Source: Candidatus Bathyarchaeota archaeon
Lineage (GTDB): Archaea > Thermoproteota > Bathyarchaeia > 40CM-2-53-6
DNA: 10,438 bases
Direction of reading: 5' to 3'
Assembly (NCBI GenBank): GCA_005883695.1
Contig: VBBV01000062.1
Coordinates: 1 to 10,438 of the forward strand
Both the position numbers and the translations under genes were made by a program. Below are positions 6,669 to 10,438 of the stretch, one piece after another (positions within the stretch are counted from its first letter, which is position 1; the number at the start of each line of letters is the position of its first letter). The notes under the pieces were generated by a model, which was not told the DNA's origin, searched no databases, and worked only from the letters and a program-made list of their open reading frames with translations.

Positions 6669-6694
6669 CCGAACTATACCACAATGTATCTCTC

Positions 6695-6952
6695 ATGGCC
6701 AAGTTTATCTTCTCAATGGGGAACGAGAACTACCGGAAGCTGCAGCTCGAAGCCAAGACGAGAGACGTGACCATCCAAGCGCTGATCCGCACCGTGGTCA
6801 TACCCGAGTGGATTAGAACCCACATCGACACGACAGCAACGAACACGCACGCGAGCGTCACCGAGACATCGTCTCTCCTCAGCCATACTACCGGATTCCT
6901 CGGCCAATCACATCGTTCCCTACCCCCCTCGGTTGGGCGGACGCGGACCTAA
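6695..6952 (+). CDS. Small ribbon-helix-helix (CopG/Arc-like) DNA-binding protein
   Basis: The protein has 85 residues. Residues 1-45 match a short ribbon-helix-helix pattern: a strand (KFIFSMGNE, 3-11), helix A (ENYRKLQLEAKTR, 11-23), a turn, then helix B (VTIQALIRTVVIPEWIRTH, 25-43). The segment VTIQALIRT followed by VIPEW is a form I associate with small archaeal proteins of this fold. Residues 46-85 are Thr/Ser-rich and look disordered. I chose ATG 6695 over an upstream in-frame TTG at 6656 because the fold begins there and a TATA box is correctly spaced. Such proteins usually bind DNA as dimers. Its target is unknown; lying downstream of the pilus operon, it could act on that operon or on itself. 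The C-terminal tail has no known counterpart to me. Confidence 0.7.
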   Translation: MAKFIFSMGNENYRKLQLEAKTRDVTIQALIRTVVIPEWIRTHIDTTATNTHASVTETSSLLSHTTGFLGQSHRSLPPSVGRTRT

Positions 6953-6971
6953 CCCAACCTCCCGCCTTTTT
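6931..6971 (+). terminator. Probable terminator at the end of the ribbon-helix-helix gene
   Basis: GGTTGGG (6931-6937) pairs with CCCAACC (6953-6959) around the stop codon. Alternatively GGCGG (6936-6940) pairs with CCGCC (6962-6966), which directly abuts five T at 6967-6971. Archaeal termination mainly needs the T-run, so the site is plausible between these two convergent genes. Confidence 0.45.
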
Positions 6972-7020
6972 CGAGCGGCCGCGCTTCAGCCCCGCCATAG
7001 AACCCTTCCTCTCAACAAAG

Positions 7021-9261
<2,241 letters not shown>

Positions 9262-9345
9262 TCAGTGCGAAATCATCCTTTGGGTAATAACTCTACCTGA
9301 CTCCTATCGAGACAGGCCGCTGCTGTATTTTCGGAGGGGAAATTT

Positions 9346-9900
9346 CTACCTTGGTTGTGGAGCCTGCAAGAGCTGCGGCTTCCGGAAAACTTCTATCATG
9401 GCCCTTGCGAATTCGGGGAGATCGCTGGGGACTCTTGAGGTGACGAGGTTTCCGTCACTTACTAGAGCCTTGTCGACGTAGCGGGCGCCGGCGTTGATCA
9501 TGTCGTCTCTAATTCCCGCAACACAGGTTAGCGTCCTGTTCTTCACAATCCCAGCAGACGCTAGCACCTGTCCCGCGTGGCAGATCGCGGCAATAGGTTT
9601 GCCCTGGGTGTCGAAATCTTTGACAAATTTGAGGATCTTGTTGTTGAGTCGCAGCTTCTCTGGCGATTTGCCTCCGGGAATAACTAGAAAGTCGAAGTTC
9701 TCTGCATCTACGTCCTCAATTGATGTGTTGGGTGTGATCGAGTATCCTCTCTTGCCTTTGATAGGGTCGCGAGTCAGTCCGATGACTGTTGTCCTGATTC
9801 CTTCCTCTTGCAATCGGTACAAGGGGTGGAATAGTTCTAGGTCCTCGAACTCGTCTGTGGCAATTAGGGCTGCTGTCTTTCCTTTTAGATCGTTTGGCAC
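9346..9900 (-). CDS. DJ-1/PfpI-family protein (class I glutamine amidotransferase-like fold)
   Basis: The protein has 184 residues, a normal length for PfpI. The nucleophile elbow AAICHAGQVL (104-113) carries Cys107 and His108. FEDLELFHPLYRL (18-30) and PGGKSPEKLRL (75-85, with Glu81) match the acidic and oligomer-contact positions of PfpI proteases. The family includes intracellular proteases, chaperones and enzymes proposed to repair glycated proteins or handle glyoxals; the last activity is debated. The substrate cannot be read from sequence. The start is GTG (9900-9898) with no clear Shine-Dalgarno. The next gene on this strand, cdc48, is 105 nt downstream, so cotranscription is possible. 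A link to protein quality control is suggested by that neighbour only. Confidence 0.92.
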   Translation of the reverse strand: MPNDLKGKTAALIATDEFEDLELFHPLYRLQEEGIRTTVIGLTRDPIKGKRGYSITPNTSIEDVDAENFDFLVIPGGKSPEKLRLNNKILKFVKDFDTQGKPIAAICHAGQVLASAGIVKNRTLTCVAGIRDDMINAGARYVDKALVSDGNLVTSRVPSDLPEFARAMIEVFRKPQLLQAPQPR

Positions 9901-9947
9901 TGTCTACAACCAACGAAGGCTTGACCAGTTACTTGAATTTGGCTGGC

Positions 9948-9953
9948 TATAAT
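9948..9953 (-). promoter_or_regulatory. Possible TATA box of the DJ-1/PfpI gene
   Basis: On the - strand ATTATA is preceded by an A-rich stretch that could serve as a BRE-like element. Its centre lies about 50 nt before the GTG start, implying a leader of roughly 25 nt. The assignment rests on pattern and spacing only. Confidence 0.3.
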
Positions 9954-10030
9954 GGCTTTTTGGGCGGCTTTGGCGATTTCTAGGTTTCAGCGCTGTCCTT
10001 GAAGATCTGATCCACCTTGGTCCCGTGTGA

Positions 10031-10036
10031 TTTATA
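10031..10036 (+). promoter_or_regulatory. Possible TATA box of the UPF0148 gene
   Basis: TTTATA lies about 37 nt before the TTG at 10071. Transcription would begin near 10058-10060, leaving a short leader that contains AGGT (10062-10065) as a weak ribosome site. Confidence 0.35.
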
Positions 10037-10070
10037 GCGCGCTGAGCATGCTATTCCTGCTAGGTCGAAC

Positions 10071-10424
10071 TTGTCGGAGGATGTGAAGCGTATGGCAGAC
10101 CTGTTGAAGTCAGGCGCCACTATGCTCTCTGACGTCTGTCCCGTGTGCGGAACACCTCTCTTCAAGGTGAAGGGCGAGGTCTTCTGTGCAAAATGTAACA
10201 AGCCCGTGGTCTATCAGAAGGCTATGTCGCCTCAGGCAACTCTTTCTCCGGGCTATCTCCTCGATTCGGTTGAGATGACGATCGTCGGCAAGATCAGTGA
10301 GGCAAATGATGCTTTGAAGGCTGAGAAGGATCCTGAGAAACTGTCGGTGTACAGCAACCTCGTTTTCGGCTGGCTGTCGATGCTGGAGAAGCTGCGGAGC
10401 CTGAAAGAGTCTTTCAAGGAATAG
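10071..10424 (+). CDS. UPF0148 / SSSCA1-like zinc-ribbon protein
   Basis: The protein has 117 residues. After a short helix (about 3-14, ending in LLKSGATML 11-19) comes a zinc ribbon with CPVC at 23-26 and CAKC at 39-42, four Cys for one zinc. This matches the archaeal UPF0148 family related to Sjogren syndrome/scleroderma autoantigen 1. Residues about 62-116 form a helical C-terminal region rich in Lys and Glu. The molecular role is not established. The TTG at 10071 keeps the full first helix and is preceded by AGGT. GTG 10083 and ATG 10092 are in-frame alternatives, and GGAGG at 10076-10080 would suit the ATG, so the exact start is uncertain. It diverges from the DJ-1/PfpI gene across a 170-nt promoter region. 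Confidence 0.85.
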   Translation: MSEDVKRMADLLKSGATMLSDVCPVCGTPLFKVKGEVFCAKCNKPVVYQKAMSPQATLSPGYLLDSVEMTIVGKISEANDALKAEKDPEKLSVYSNLVFGWLSMLEKLRSLKESFKE

Positions 10425-10438
10425 ATGCTAGGTTCTTC

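Larger units (their letters stand above)
6321..6694. other. Intergenic spacer after the pilus operon, no convincing gene
   Basis: This is 374 nt between the end of the second platform gene and the ribbon-helix-helix gene. The open frames crossing it give Arg/Ser/Pro-rich translations without recognisable motifs. I found no tRNA cloverleaf and no C/D-box pair. It does hold two clusters of inverted repeats (6351-6388 and 6562-6609) and a TATA-like element near its end (6663-6668). It presumably contains the 3' untranslated region of the operon and the promoter of the next gene. Confidence 0.6.

Noticed and set aside
9494..9952. 152-codon + strand frame opposite the DJ-1/PfpI gene
   Set aside because: It overlaps almost the whole of a well-supported gene and shows no motif.

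Overview
The window looks like a piece of an archaeal chromosome. It carries a two-ring Cdc48/VAT-type AAA ATPase, a UPF0148 (SSSCA1-like) zinc-ribbon protein, an archaeal type IV pilus/archaellum-like motor with KaiC-family partners, and a small ribbon-helix-helix protein of a kind common in the TACK archaea. Base composition is moderate, by eye a little above half G+C. Starts at TTG and GTG are frequent. A Nitrososphaeria- or Bathyarchaeia-like member of the TACK group is my best guess, but that is inference. I see no tRNA, rRNA, CRISPR array or insertion sequence.

Region 1 (1-6320, all + strand) is a tightly packed operon for a type IV filament assembly machine. It opens with the 3' end of a probable pilin or other surface protein cut by the window edge. 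Next come two adjacent KaiC-like RecA-fold proteins, the first with an intact ATP site and the second with that site destroyed. A secretion/pilus assembly ATPase (ArlI/TadA/GspE family) follows, then two separate polytopic platform proteins with T2SSF domains (ArlJ/TadB/TadC type). The junctions are 19 nt, an 8-nt overlap, 5 nt, a 4-nt ATGA overlap and 12 nt. The order KaiC-like, ATPase, platform protein mirrors arlH-arlI-arlJ of the archaellum. The differences are a doubled KaiC component and a split platform. No prepilin peptidase and no archaellum stator genes (arlF/arlG) are in view, so the filament type is open.

Region 2 (6321-7020) is a gene-poor spacer. It has several inverted repeats, a probable TATA box and a small ribbon-helix-helix protein (6695-6952), which ends in a hairpin and T-run. 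Region 3 (7021-9900, - strand) holds cdc48 and, upstream of it on the same strand, a DJ-1/PfpI-family protein. Region 4 (9901-10438) is a divergent promoter region followed by the UPF0148 zinc-ribbon gene on the + strand.

The most interesting part is the pilus operon. A catalytically complete KaiC-like ATPase with a tyrosine- and glutamine-rich disordered N-terminal tail is translationally overlapped with a pseudo-ATPase KaiC paralogue, directly upstream of the motor ATPase. This suggests a hetero-oligomeric regulatory ring in place of the single ArlH ring.
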